64,000 nucleotides of DNA from Roseicyclus marinus (GTDB lineage Bacteria; Pseudomonadota; Alphaproteobacteria; Rhodobacterales; Rhodobacteraceae): assembly GCF_036322625.1 (NCBI RefSeq), contig NZ_AP027266.1, forward strand, positions 1,057,001 to 1,121,000, read 5' to 3'. Under the pieces are notes generated by a model. It made no database searches. It worked only from the letters and a program-made list of their open reading frames with translations, and was not told the origin of the DNA. The translations under genes were made by a program, and so were the position numbers. Every line of letters starts with the position of its first letter. Position 1 is the first letter of the stretch. Shown piece by piece: positions 36,774 through 43,581 of the stretch.

Positions 36774-38090
36774 TCATCCGTCATTTCCCGCGACCAATCG
36801 CGCCACCCTCTGCTCGAACCCCAGCCTGACTGAGGCCACCAGCCCCTCGGGAAACCCCGGCGGCATCTCCGCCAATGCCCCTTCAAATGCCCGCTCCGCC
36901 CGCCCACGAATGTCCTCGAACACCCCCGTCACCTGTTCACGAGAGAACCCCGCCGCCAGCGCCGTCTCCACGAAGTGCCGACCGTGGATGTCCACGACCC
37001 GGTAGTGCCGCCCTTGGCCGGCGCGCATGGCGAGCTTCATGTCCTTGATCTGCAACGTCCCCGCATCGAGCGAGGGTTGCACCGTCAGCACGTCGTAGAT
37101 CGGCGTCATGCGGAAACGCCCGCCGGGCATCAGGGCGATGCTGAAGTTCTTGGCGTGCCCGTCCGTCGCCCCGATCAGCCAGAACAGGATCACGGCCTTC
37201 AGGAAATCCGCCCGGTCGCGCTGCGGCTCGTCGCTGCCGGTCAGCAGATCGCAGATTTCCACGATCCCCGGACCGCCCTCGTTCTGGTACTTGCGGGTCG
37301 GGGGCACAGACAGGGCCTGGCAGCAATCCTCCTGCGGCAGGCGGATCAGGCGACCGTCCCGGGCGCGCAGCCGGTCGAAGCGCTCAACGACCAGCGCGCG
37401 CGTCCTTTCGAAATCCGCGATCTCGGTCCGTGCCACGGGCAGTCCGAAGCCCGCCAGCAGGCGCAGGCAGAAGTGTTCGTTCTCGATGCTGTCGGTCAGG
37501 TCCATGCCATTGGGCAGGCGGCCGATGGCGGGCTTAAGGATATGGGTCGTGGGCGTTGTGCCGGTCGGCAGAACCCATTGCCCATCGTGGAACAGGAGCG
37601 CGGTCTTTTCCTGTGCGCCGGCGACGGAGATGCGGAAATCCTGCTCGGCCCGGATGCCAAGCGGGGTCTGCGCCAGATCGCTCAGCATGGCGCCAATCCG
37701 AGCGTCGCTCAACGGCTCACCGGTCAGCGCGCGGGCATCGCCGGGCTCCTCGCCCTCGGGCAGGAATTGCAGCGCGCCCACGCAATCGCGCCCGATCCGC
37801 GCGAGCAGGCTGTAGGCGTCCACACCATCCGCGCCCACGCGTTCCGCCACACGGCGGCGGATCAGGTCGCTGTCGGGCAGCAGGTTCTCGAAAACCGCGA
37901 TCACGGGCGGGCCGGTGTAGCGCTCGGGCCGCAGGGGCAGGGCGCGCGAGATGGGCAGCGTGTTCTCCCAGGCCAGCCATTCCGCCGCATAGGTGAAGGC
38001 GAAGGCCCCGTCCGGCGCGCGGAAATATTGTCCCACGCGGCGGCCGTTCATGTAGACGTCGAGCGGCGCATAGGCGCGCTTGCGCCCCAT
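36774..38090 (-). CDS. hipA: HipA-family serine/threonine kinase toxin (module 1)
   Basis: A 438-residue HipA toxin. Canonical HipA phosphorylates glutamyl-tRNA synthetase, causing growth arrest and persistence. The kinase motifs are present: ISVAGAQEKTALL (ATP-binding P-loop-like), GATDGHAKNFSIAL (catalytic loop) and MTPIYDVLTVQP (metal-binding Asp). The N-terminal GRDCVGALQFLPEGEEP is typical. Its start overlaps the stop of hipB by one base (TGATG), so antitoxin and toxin are coupled. It is one of two such modules placed head to head. Confidence 0.92.
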   Translation of the reverse strand: MGRKRAYAPLDVYMNGRRVGQYFRAPDGAFAFTYAAEWLAWENTLPISRALPLRPERYTGPPVIAVFENLLPDSDLIRRRVAERVGADGVDAYSLLARIGRDCVGALQFLPEGEEPGDARALTGEPLSDARIGAMLSDLAQTPLGIRAEQDFRISVAGAQEKTALLFHDGQWVLPTGTTPTTHILKPAIGRLPNGMDLTDSIENEHFCLRLLAGFGLPVARTEIADFERTRALVVERFDRLRARDGRLIRLPQEDCCQALSVPPTRKYQNEGGPGIVEICDLLTGSDEPQRDRADFLKAVILFWLIGATDGHAKNFSIALMPGGRFRMTPIYDVLTVQPSLDAGTLQIKDMKLAMRAGQGRHYRVVDIHGRHFVETALAAGFSREQVTGVFEDIRGRAERAFEGALAEMPPGFPEGLVASVRLGFEQRVARLVAGNDG

Positions 38091-38341
38091 CAGAAGATGT
38101 CCTCGAGATCACGCGGGGTCATCTTGCTGCGCGGCACGATCCGCAGTTCGAGGTCGAGCGCTGCCAGCAGGTCGAAGATCGTCTCCGCCTTGGCGCCGCT
38201 GGCGCCGGTCTCGATGTTGGACACTGTGCGCTGCCAGACGCCCGCGCGGGCGGCAAGCTCGGCCTGCGTCAGGCCTTTGGCCTTGCGGGCGGCGCGCAGG
38301 GTCTGGCCGAGGTCCTTGGTGGTGCGGGCGATCTGATCCAT
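38090..38341 (-). CDS. hipB: HipB-type antitoxin with XRE HTH (module 1)
   Basis: An 83-residue antitoxin and autorepressor. The HTH core is GQTLRAARKAKGLTQAELAARAGVWQRTVSNIETG, and the C-terminal segment (LDLELRIVPRSK) forms the strand that dimerises and touches HipA. It precedes hipA with a one-base overlap. A palindrome (ATGATC-N4-GATCAT, 38366-38381) lies 24 bases upstream and is its probable operator. Confidence 0.9.
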   Translation of the reverse strand: MDQIARTTKDLGQTLRAARKAKGLTQAELAARAGVWQRTVSNIETGASGAKAETIFDLLAALDLELRIVPRSKMTPRDLEDIF

Positions 38342-38365
38342 CCGGGTAATCCTTTCCCGACGAAG

Positions 38366-38381
38366 ATGATCGGGAGATCAT
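38366..38381. promoter_or_regulatory. Operator-like palindrome of hipBA module 1
   Basis: ATGATC-GGGA-GATCAT is a perfect inverted repeat with 6-base arms, 24 bases upstream of the hipB start on the minus strand. A TATGAT hexamer (minus strand, 38377-38382) overlaps it and could be the -10 box. This spacing suits autoregulation by HipB. Confidence 0.55.
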
Positions 38382-38581
38382 ATGGAGTCAATATGTTCTG
38401 TGGGTGATAATTGCGATTTATGACCCCCCAGACATTTTCCATCTTCGTTCGTCTTTGCCTTCTGCCGGGCGAGTGGTGGTGGATCGTCGACCATGTACGG
38501 GATGGCTACTTGATGCCGGTCGGCATGTATTTCCTCTACGCACAGAGATTGAGAATTAGCCCATGGGCTATATGCGACGCT

Positions 38582-38605
38582 TATAGCTCTTGCGCTATAT
38601 TGACA
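38582..38605 (+). promoter_or_regulatory. Operator-like palindrome and promoter elements of hipBA module 2
   Basis: TATAGC-N6-GCTATA (38582-38599) is a perfect inverted repeat that overlaps a TATATT -10-like box (38596-38601) and a TTGACA (38600-38605). Further GCTAT copies lie at 38567 (GGGCTATA) and 38621 (GCTATC). It is about 36 bases upstream of the hipB start at 38635. If TTGACA is the -35, the transcript would start close to the ATG and be nearly leaderless. Confidence 0.6.
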
Positions 38606-38634
38606 AAATATCGTCCTTGAGCTATCAGGGAGCC

Positions 38635-38883
38635 ATGGACACCTTGCCCGCATACCCCATCCGAAGCCTCCGCCAAGCCGGGGCCGTGCTGAAGGCGCGG
38701 CGCGCGGCGCGGAAGATCAGCCAGAAGCAGCTTGGCGAGATGACGGGCACAGCGCAATCCACCATTTCCGACATCGAGAACGGAGTCGTTTCCGTCAGCC
38801 TCGATGTCTATCTGCGTCTTCTCGAGGCCCTCGGCGCGGAACTGTCCGCGACGGATCGTATAGCCGACCCTGGGCGGCCATAA
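38635..38883 (+). CDS. hipB: HipB-type antitoxin with XRE HTH (module 2)
   Basis: An 82-residue antitoxin with HTH core AVLKARRAARKISQKQLGEMTGTAQSTISDIENG and a C-terminal strand region (LRLLEALGAELSATDRI). The start is ATG 38635 with CAGGGAG upstream; an earlier TTG at 38590 would extend through the operator. It ends one base before the hipA gene. It differs clearly from the HipB of module 1. Confidence 0.88.
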   Translation: MDTLPAYPIRSLRQAGAVLKARRAARKISQKQLGEMTGTAQSTISDIENGVVSVSLDVYLRLLEALGAELSATDRIADPGRP

Positions 38884-38884
38884 A

Positions 38885-40210
38885 ATGGCACGCATCGCCC
38901 GCGCGGGCCGCCGCACACGCCAAAGCAAGACCGCCGTCTGGTACGAAAGGGCGCGGGTGGGCACGCTGACCCGCGCGACGGATGGGGCCATCGCCTTCTC
39001 CTACGATCCCGACTGGCTCGCGTCCGAGGCCGCTTTTCCGGTCGCCAGCGCCCTGCCGCTGACCAGGCTCAAATGGCAGGGCGATCCCGCTATCGCCGCC
39101 TTCGACAACCTCCTGCCCGATGCCGAAGGCGAGCTGCGCGAGAAGATTGCCGCGCGTGTCGGGGCGCAGGGCAAGGATGTGTTCTCTCTGCTGTCCGTGC
39201 TGGGGCGCGACTGTGTCGGCGCGCTGCAATTCCTGCCGGTGGACGAGGCCCCATCCGAACAGGACATGCAGTATCGCATCATTTCCGAAGAGGAGATGGT
39301 CGCCGACCTGAAGAACCTTGCCGCCGCGCCGCTCGCCCTGAGCGAAGACGAGGATTTCCGGATCTCCATCGCCGGTGCGCAGGAGAAGACGGCCTATCTG
39401 CGGATCAATGGCCAATGGGCCAAGCCGCGCGGCATCACGCCGACCAGCCATATCTTCAAGACGCCCATGGGCCTCATTCCCGGCCCCGAGCAGATCGACC
39501 TGAGCGACAGCGTCGAGAATGAACTCTTCTGCATGACCCTGGCGGGCGAAATCGGCCTGCCCGTCGCGCAGGTCGAAAAGCTCACATTGCCCGGGCAGGT
39601 CGTGCTGTCGGTCGAGCGGTTCGACCGCGTCTGGCACGGCGACACCCTGAAACGCCTGCCGCAAGAGGATATCTGTCAGTCGTTGGGTTACCCTTCTGCC
39701 ATGAAATACCAGAGGCTCGGCGGCCCCGGCGTCGCGCAGATCATGGAGCTTTTGCGGGAATCCGATACGCCCATCGAGGACCGGGAGACTTTCTTCCGGG
39801 CGCAGATCTTCTTCTTCCTGATCGGGGCCTCGGACGGGCACGCCAAGAACTTCAGCCTGCGTCTGGGGCGTCGGGCGCGATTCACCCTCGCGCCCCTCTA
39901 TGACATCCTGAGCGTCGCCGCGGTCGTCCGCGCCGGACGCTTGCAGCGCAAGCGCTACCGCCTCGCAATGTCGATCGACGGCCATTACGGCATCGACGAG
40001 ATCGTGCCGCGCCACTTCGAGGCCGAGGGCCGCGCGGCAGGTCTGCCCAAGGGCCGCGCCCTCGAGTTGTTGCAGGAGATGACCGATCGGCTGGGCCCCG
40101 CGCTGGAGCGGGCGCTTCTGGCGGTAGGCGATCAGGTCCCGGCGGCGGTCAGCGAGCCGATCGCAAGCGATGCGACGCAGCGGGCGGCGCAGATGCGGGA
40201 GCTGCTTTAG
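38885..40210 (+). CDS. hipA: HipA-family serine/threonine kinase toxin (module 2)
   Basis: A 441-residue HipA toxin with the same motif set as module 1: ISIAGAQEKTAYL, GASDGHAKNFSLRL (catalytic loop) and LAPLYDILSVAA. N-terminal GRDCVGALQFLPVDEAP is shared with module 1, so the two toxins are paralogues of the same subfamily. Its stop overlaps the end of the convergent HTH/MobC-like gene by four bases. Both toxins appear intact. Confidence 0.92.
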   Translation: MARIARAGRRTRQSKTAVWYERARVGTLTRATDGAIAFSYDPDWLASEAAFPVASALPLTRLKWQGDPAIAAFDNLLPDAEGELREKIAARVGAQGKDVFSLLSVLGRDCVGALQFLPVDEAPSEQDMQYRIISEEEMVADLKNLAAAPLALSEDEDFRISIAGAQEKTAYLRINGQWAKPRGITPTSHIFKTPMGLIPGPEQIDLSDSVENELFCMTLAGEIGLPVAQVEKLTLPGQVVLSVERFDRVWHGDTLKRLPQEDICQSLGYPSAMKYQRLGGPGVAQIMELLRESDTPIEDRETFFRAQIFFFLIGASDGHAKNFSLRLGRRARFTLAPLYDILSVAAVVRAGRLQRKRYRLAMSIDGHYGIDEIVPRHFEAEGRAAGLPKGRALELLQEMTDRLGPALERALLAVGDQVPAAVSEPIASDATQRAAQMRELL

Positions 40211-40782
40211 GGCTCCGGAGCATCTGCGGCCAACCCCTCCAACGCCTTGTCGACCTCGCGCGTTTTCGCGGCCAGCTGTGCCTCCCACAGACTGCGAAAC
40301 GCCTCGGCGAATTCGACCAGACCCCCGGCGAAGGTGCGGATCATGGTCATGTCGTCTTCGGTGAAGGGCAGCGGGCGGCCGCGCAGTTTTGCCTCGTTCA
40401 GCTTGCGGGCAATGTGGTTGACGGCAGCGCCTTCGGTGGCGACTTGCGCGCCCCAGGCTTGCAGGTGGTCGAGCACAACCTGATCCACTGGGCGCAGCAG
40501 GATGTCGGCCGCTTCCATCAGACGTCGCAGGGCGGCGGGTTGGTCGGTGATGCCGCGACGCACCAATGCGGCCTGAAACCCCGCAAGTTGGCGCGCGCTC
40601 AGGCGCATGCTGATCGTCTTGGTGGGGCGAGGGCGCGTGCCTTTGGCCCGGCTCAGCGTGTTGTAGATCGTTCGGGGCGAGACGCCGAAGCGGTGGGCCA
40701 GAACGGCGGCTGATGTGCCCTCAGCGCGGGCCTCGATGATCTGGCGGCGTTCTTCCTCGGTCAGTTTGCGATGGTGGCGCAT
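40207..40782 (-). CDS. HTH/MobC-like mobilisation protein
   Basis: A 191-residue protein. The N-terminus MRHHRKLTEEERRQIIEARAEGTSAAVLAHRFGVSPRTIYNTL is a resolvase/Hin-like HTH. The middle (TKTISMRLSARQLAGFQAALVRRGITDQPAALRRLMEA) and GAAVNHIARKLNEAKLRGRPLPFTEDD resemble relaxosome accessory MobC proteins (ribbon-helix-helix with IArqLNQ motif). No relaxase gene accompanies it. It could help mobilise the element in trans at an oriT. The reading is by eye and therefore moderate. Confidence 0.6.
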   Translation of the reverse strand: MRHHRKLTEEERRQIIEARAEGTSAAVLAHRFGVSPRTIYNTLSRAKGTRPRPTKTISMRLSARQLAGFQAALVRRGITDQPAALRRLMEAADILLRPVDQVVLDHLQAWGAQVATEGAAVNHIARKLNEAKLRGRPLPFTEDDMTMIRTFAGGLVEFAEAFRSLWEAQLAAKTREVDKALEGLAADAPEP

Positions 40783-40896
40783 GTGAAGTTTACGTTCCTA
40801 TTTCTTGCCAACTTCCTCCAGGCCCCCCGCCTCCCAGCGTCAGCGGAGGCGGGTCAGGGGCTTGGAGTCCGTTTCGATGGGTTTGCTTGGTTGGAC

Positions 40897-41036
40897 GGGG
40901 CGCAGGGGACGCGATGCGGGAAACGCGATGCGCACTGCAGGGTGCGGGGAGCGCGGCGCAAAGGACGCGAGACAGGGCGCACGCTCCGGAAAGCGCGATG
41001 CACGGGACGCGATGCACGGGACGCGATGGGCGGCGC
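40897..41036. repeat. Ten-unit 14-bp iteron-like array
   Basis: Ten consecutive 14-bp units are in exact register, with consensus GCGATGCxxGGxxC. Units starting at 40995 and 41009 are identical (GCGATGCACGGGAC), while 40911, 40925 and 41023 share GCGATG, and 40897, 40939, 40953, 40967 and 40981 are degenerate. The period is not a multiple of three and the region lies between genes, so it is not coding. The array sits next to the replication-initiator-like gene, which fits iterons or an oriT. Confidence 0.8.
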
Positions 41037-41057
41037 AACCTGCGCAAAACGCGCCCC

Positions 41058-41918
41058 TCATCCCGTCAACCCCGCCGCGCGCAGCTGGCCATCGGTCACC
41101 AGCCCCGCAGCCACCAGCGCCGTCACCTGCGGGGCGGTGATGTGCTTGCACATCGGGCTGCGGTCGCGGACCCAAGCGGCCAGTCGGGCGTGGTGATCTG
41201 CGGTCAGCGCCTTGTGCGCCTGCCGTTCCTCGGCCATCGCCTCAAGGAACCGTTGCCACCGGCGGGCAGCGAACCAGTTGTCCGAGAAACAGACCTTGGA
41301 GCGGGTGAAGCCCGCGCTTTCGGTCGCATAGGCCTGAACGGCGCGCAGCAGGTCGTCGGGGTCGATGCCTTCGGCCAGCGCCTCGGCAATCGCGCTCACG
41401 CTCGCCGCCTTCCCGCGCTGCCGGTCCTTGGGGTAGGCGGCCCAGATCCTTTCAACCCTTTCATCCACCGCCGCCGCCTCCGCGCGCTTGCGCGTAGGTG
41501 GTTTATGGATGGTTTCAGGGTGGTTTGGGGTCCACCGTGGACCCCGTACCCCGTCCACCATGGACCCCCTACCGGGGTCACGCTGGACGGGGTCCACCAT
41601 GGACCCCGTTCCTTCGTCAGGTTCGGCGGAGCTTTCCAAGGCCATCACGCGGTCGAGAACGATCCGGTAGATGACGGTGAAACCGTTCTTGCAGGGACGC
41701 CGCCCGGTCTCGATCAGGATGCCTTCGCGCAGGAAGTCGGTGATGGTGCGCTTGACGGTGCTTTCACCCAGTTCGGTGTGGCGCTGGATCGTGCCCTTGG
41801 AGCACCAGATGCCCGAGCCGTCATCGCTCGCCTTGTCGGCCAGGAACATGATGATCTGCTTGCGGGCGGCGCTGCCGAAGATCCGGTCGGCGCAGCGATT
41901 GGCGATCTTCCAGCTCAT
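41058..41918 (-). CDS. Replication-initiator-like HTH protein
   Basis: A 286-residue protein. The N-terminus MSWKIANRCADRIFGSAARK, followed by IIMFLADKASDDGSGIWCSKGTIQRHTELGESTVKRTITDF, is a winged-helix HTH of the helix_turn_helix_36 type found in plasmid and phage replication proteins. The C-terminal half includes IWAAYPKDRQRGKAASVSAIAEALAEG and a FSDNWFAARRWQRFLEAMAEER segment common in these proteins. Residues 113-135 are a low-complexity GSMVDPVQRDPGRG stretch encoded by repeated palindromes. It stands next to the 14-bp array and close to attR, where such genes usually sit in integrative elements. A regulator role remains possible. Confidence 0.7.
   Translation of the reverse strand: MSWKIANRCADRIFGSAARKQIIMFLADKASDDGSGIWCSKGTIQRHTELGESTVKRTITDFLREGILIETGRRPCKNGFTVIYRIVLDRVMALESSAEPDEGTGSMVDPVQRDPGRGSMVDGVRGPRWTPNHPETIHKPPTRKRAEAAAVDERVERIWAAYPKDRQRGKAASVSAIAEALAEGIDPDDLLRAVQAYATESAGFTRSKVCFSDNWFAARRWQRFLEAMAEERQAHKALTADHHARLAAWVRDRSPMCKHITAPQVTALVAAGLVTDGQLRAAGLTG
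41527..41607. repeat. Three GTCCACCRTGGAC palindromes inside the initiator-like gene
   Basis: GGGGTCCACCGTGGACCCC occurs at 41527-41545, GTCCACCATGGACCCC at 41553-41568 and GGGGTCCACCATGGACCCC at 41589-41607. They are in-frame repeats in the low-complexity hinge but are perfect DNA palindromes, so they may also be protein-binding sites. Confidence 0.75.
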
Positions 41919-42036
41919 GCGCAGGCCTCCGGGAAGGAGGCACGGCGAAGCGTCAAGGGCGGCGGATCATTCCGCTTGACAGAATGGAAAACGCCGCCGC
42001 ACCATCCGCCCAAAGCCCCTTTCCGGGCCCGCAAAT

Positions 42037-42116
42037 GGTTTGACAATCGGCCCGTAAGTGCCTGATTTTCCGTAGTGGGTTTGACAAAAATTTCGCCCGT
42101 AACCGCCTGATCTTCC
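42037..42116. promoter_or_regulatory. Direct repeats next to attR, candidate integrase arm sites
   Basis: Two imperfect copies of a block lie at 42037-42071 and 42078-42116. Each begins GGTTTGACA and continues through GCCCGTAA and GCCTGAT to TTCC. The GGTTTGACAATC of the first copy is identical to the sequence at 16409-16420 near attL. They lie 13 bases or more from the attR core. The 210-bp gap 41919-42128 has no gene. Confidence 0.55.
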
Positions 42117-42128
42117 ATCCACAATCTG

Positions 42129-42179
42129 GGATTGAAAATCCTCGTGTCGGTGGTTCGATTCCGCCCCCGGGCACCACTT
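42129..42179 (+). repeat. attR core: 51-bp tRNA-Phe 3' end direct repeat
   Basis: The block is identical over 51 bp to 16283-16333. It includes the anticodon stem, T-arm and acceptor end of tRNA-Phe with CCA but no 5' half, so it is a pseudo-tRNA fragment and marks the right boundary of the element. Confidence 0.95.
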
Positions 42180-42366
42180 CCCAGCCCCCGCAACGTCACG
42201 CCGCGTATCACCTGCGCGCTTGGGCTTTTCTCGCCCCCTCGAGCCTGCCGCCCATCGGCCAAATCCTCGCGGCGCTGACACCCCGTTTGCCGGCGTCCGC
42301 CCTCCCAACAGCCGCGCCCCATCGGATAGTGAATTCACCAAATCGATAAACGCCATGTGACTTAGT

Positions 42367-42379
42367 GATTTTCGTGATC
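42367..42379. promoter_or_regulatory. Shared 13-bp motif upstream of the alpha/beta hydrolase operon
   Basis: GATTTTCGTGATC is the exact reverse complement of GATCACGAAAATC at 48755-48767, upstream of the FAD monooxygenase. It sits 45 bases upstream of ATG 42424, in the 244-bp region between attR and the hydrolase. A TGAATTCA palindrome lies near 42330. Confidence 0.6.
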
Positions 42380-42423
42380 CCGCTCCGTGACCTAAGACAA
42401 AGGGCAAGCTGGGGTGGGGACAG

Positions 42424-43581
42424 ATGTTCAAGTATTTTCCGACCAATTATCCGTGGAACCTTTCGGTCATGCTCTCGATCGAGATGGGCGCGCGCATGGG
42501 CGAGATCGCCGAGATGTGCGGCCCCCTGATCGCGGCCTCCCAAGCCCCCGATGCCGAAGGCACCGCAGCCTTCCGCACAACATGGGCCGACATGGCCGAC
42601 CGGCTCTGCGCCCTGGCCGATGAGGACAGGGCCGCCGGGCGCGCGATCTCTGCGGGCGACAAATACCTGCGCGCGGCCAATTACCTGCTGACGGCCGAAC
42701 GCCTGCAACCGCATGGCGCGCCGGGGCGGGTGGCGCTCTACGAGCGTTTCCTCGACACCTTCGCCCTGGGGCTCGACCTGACCCATGCCGCCGTCGAACG
42801 GGTGCGCATCCCCTATGGCGACAGCTTCCTGTCGGCCCTCTTCGTGCCCGCGCGCGGCGTGACCGGGCCGCAACCCGTGCTGGTGCAGGTCAACGGCCTC
42901 GATAGCACGAAGGAGATGAAATATTTCGTGGGCCTGCCCAAATGGCTGGCCGAACGCGGCGTCGCCTCGCTCATCGTCGATCAACCCGGCACGGGCGATG
43001 CGCTGCGCCTGCGGGGCCTGACTGCGCGCTTCGACAGCGAACACTGGGCCTCCCGCATCGTCGATTGGCTCGAGACGCGGGCCGATATCGACCCCGCCCG
43101 CATCGGGATGGAGGGGGTCAGCCTTGGCGGCTATTACTGCCCCCGCGCCGTGGCCTTCGAGCCGCGCTTTGCCATGGGCGTCGTCTGGGGCGCGAACCAT
43201 GATTGGCGCGACGTGCAGAAACGGCGGCTGGAAAAGGAGGGGAATTTCCCCGTTCCCCATTACTGGGCCCATGTCTGCTGGGTCTGGGGCGCCAGGGATA
43301 CCGAGGATTTCATGCGCATCGCCGAGGATGTGCATCTCGACGGCATCCTCGACCGCATCCGGGTGCCCTTCCTTGTGACCCATGGCAAGCATGACAGCCA
43401 GATCCCGTTGAAATGGGCGGAAAAAACCTATGCCGAGCTGGTCAACAGCCCCAGGCGCGAACTCAAGATCTTCGATGAACGCACGGGCGGCGTGCAGCAT
43501 TCGAGCTTCGACAATTCCGCCAATGCCGGGGCCTATATCGCCGATTGGGTGGCCGAGGTGCTGGGCGGGCGCACCGCATGA
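42424..43581 (+). CDS. Alpha/beta hydrolase, pseudooxynicotine-hydrolase-like
   Basis: A 385-residue cytoplasmic alpha/beta hydrolase. The nucleophile elbow is GMEGVSLGGYYCPR (GxSxG), and the oxyanion-hole region is VQVNGLDSTKEM. The final segment TGGVQHSSFDNSANAG contains the catalytic His and LVTHGKHDSQIPL the Asp. The N-terminal helical part (about 130 residues) resembles 2,6-dihydroxypseudooxynicotine hydrolase and related C-C bond hydrolases, from memory of the family. It heads a four-gene plus-strand operon in which stop and start codons overlap or nearly touch. The substrate is probably a ring-fission or diketone intermediate, which is inference. Confidence 0.82.
   Translation: MFKYFPTNYPWNLSVMLSIEMGARMGEIAEMCGPLIAASQAPDAEGTAAFRTTWADMADRLCALADEDRAAGRAISAGDKYLRAANYLLTAERLQPHGAPGRVALYERFLDTFALGLDLTHAAVERVRIPYGDSFLSALFVPARGVTGPQPVLVQVNGLDSTKEMKYFVGLPKWLAERGVASLIVDQPGTGDALRLRGLTARFDSEHWASRIVDWLETRADIDPARIGMEGVSLGGYYCPRAVAFEPRFAMGVVWGANHDWRDVQKRRLEKEGNFPVPHYWAHVCWVWGARDTEDFMRIAEDVHLDGILDRIRVPFLVTHGKHDSQIPLKWAEKTYAELVNSPRRELKIFDERTGGVQHSSFDNSANAGAYIADWVAEVLGGRTA

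Larger units (their letters stand above)
16283..42179. mobile_element. tRNA-Phe-integrated defence island, about 25.9 kb
   Basis: The element is bounded by 51-bp direct repeats of the tRNA-Phe 3' end. Left end: integrase, AlpA-like and HTH genes. Interior: Gabija-like pair, methyltransferase/HIT-PLD-helicase pair, exonuclease-RecQ-UvrD fusion, DUF6361-like/PLD pair, and two HipBA modules. Right end: HTH/MobC-like gene, iteron-like array and replication-initiator-like gene. No relaxase, coupling protein or mating-pair genes are visible, so it looks mobilisable or integrative rather than self-conjugative. Codon use in 18.9-22.7 kb and 32.4-36.6 kb looks less GC-extreme by eye than in the flanking chromosome, consistent with transfer. 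Confidence 0.9.

Noticed and set aside
40897-41036. CRISPR or coding repeat
   Set aside because: Units of 14 bp abut each other without spacers, and 14 is not a multiple of three.
42129-42179. A second functional tRNA-Phe
   Set aside because: Only the 3' part is present. The D-arm and 5' acceptor strand are missing, so it is the attR copy.
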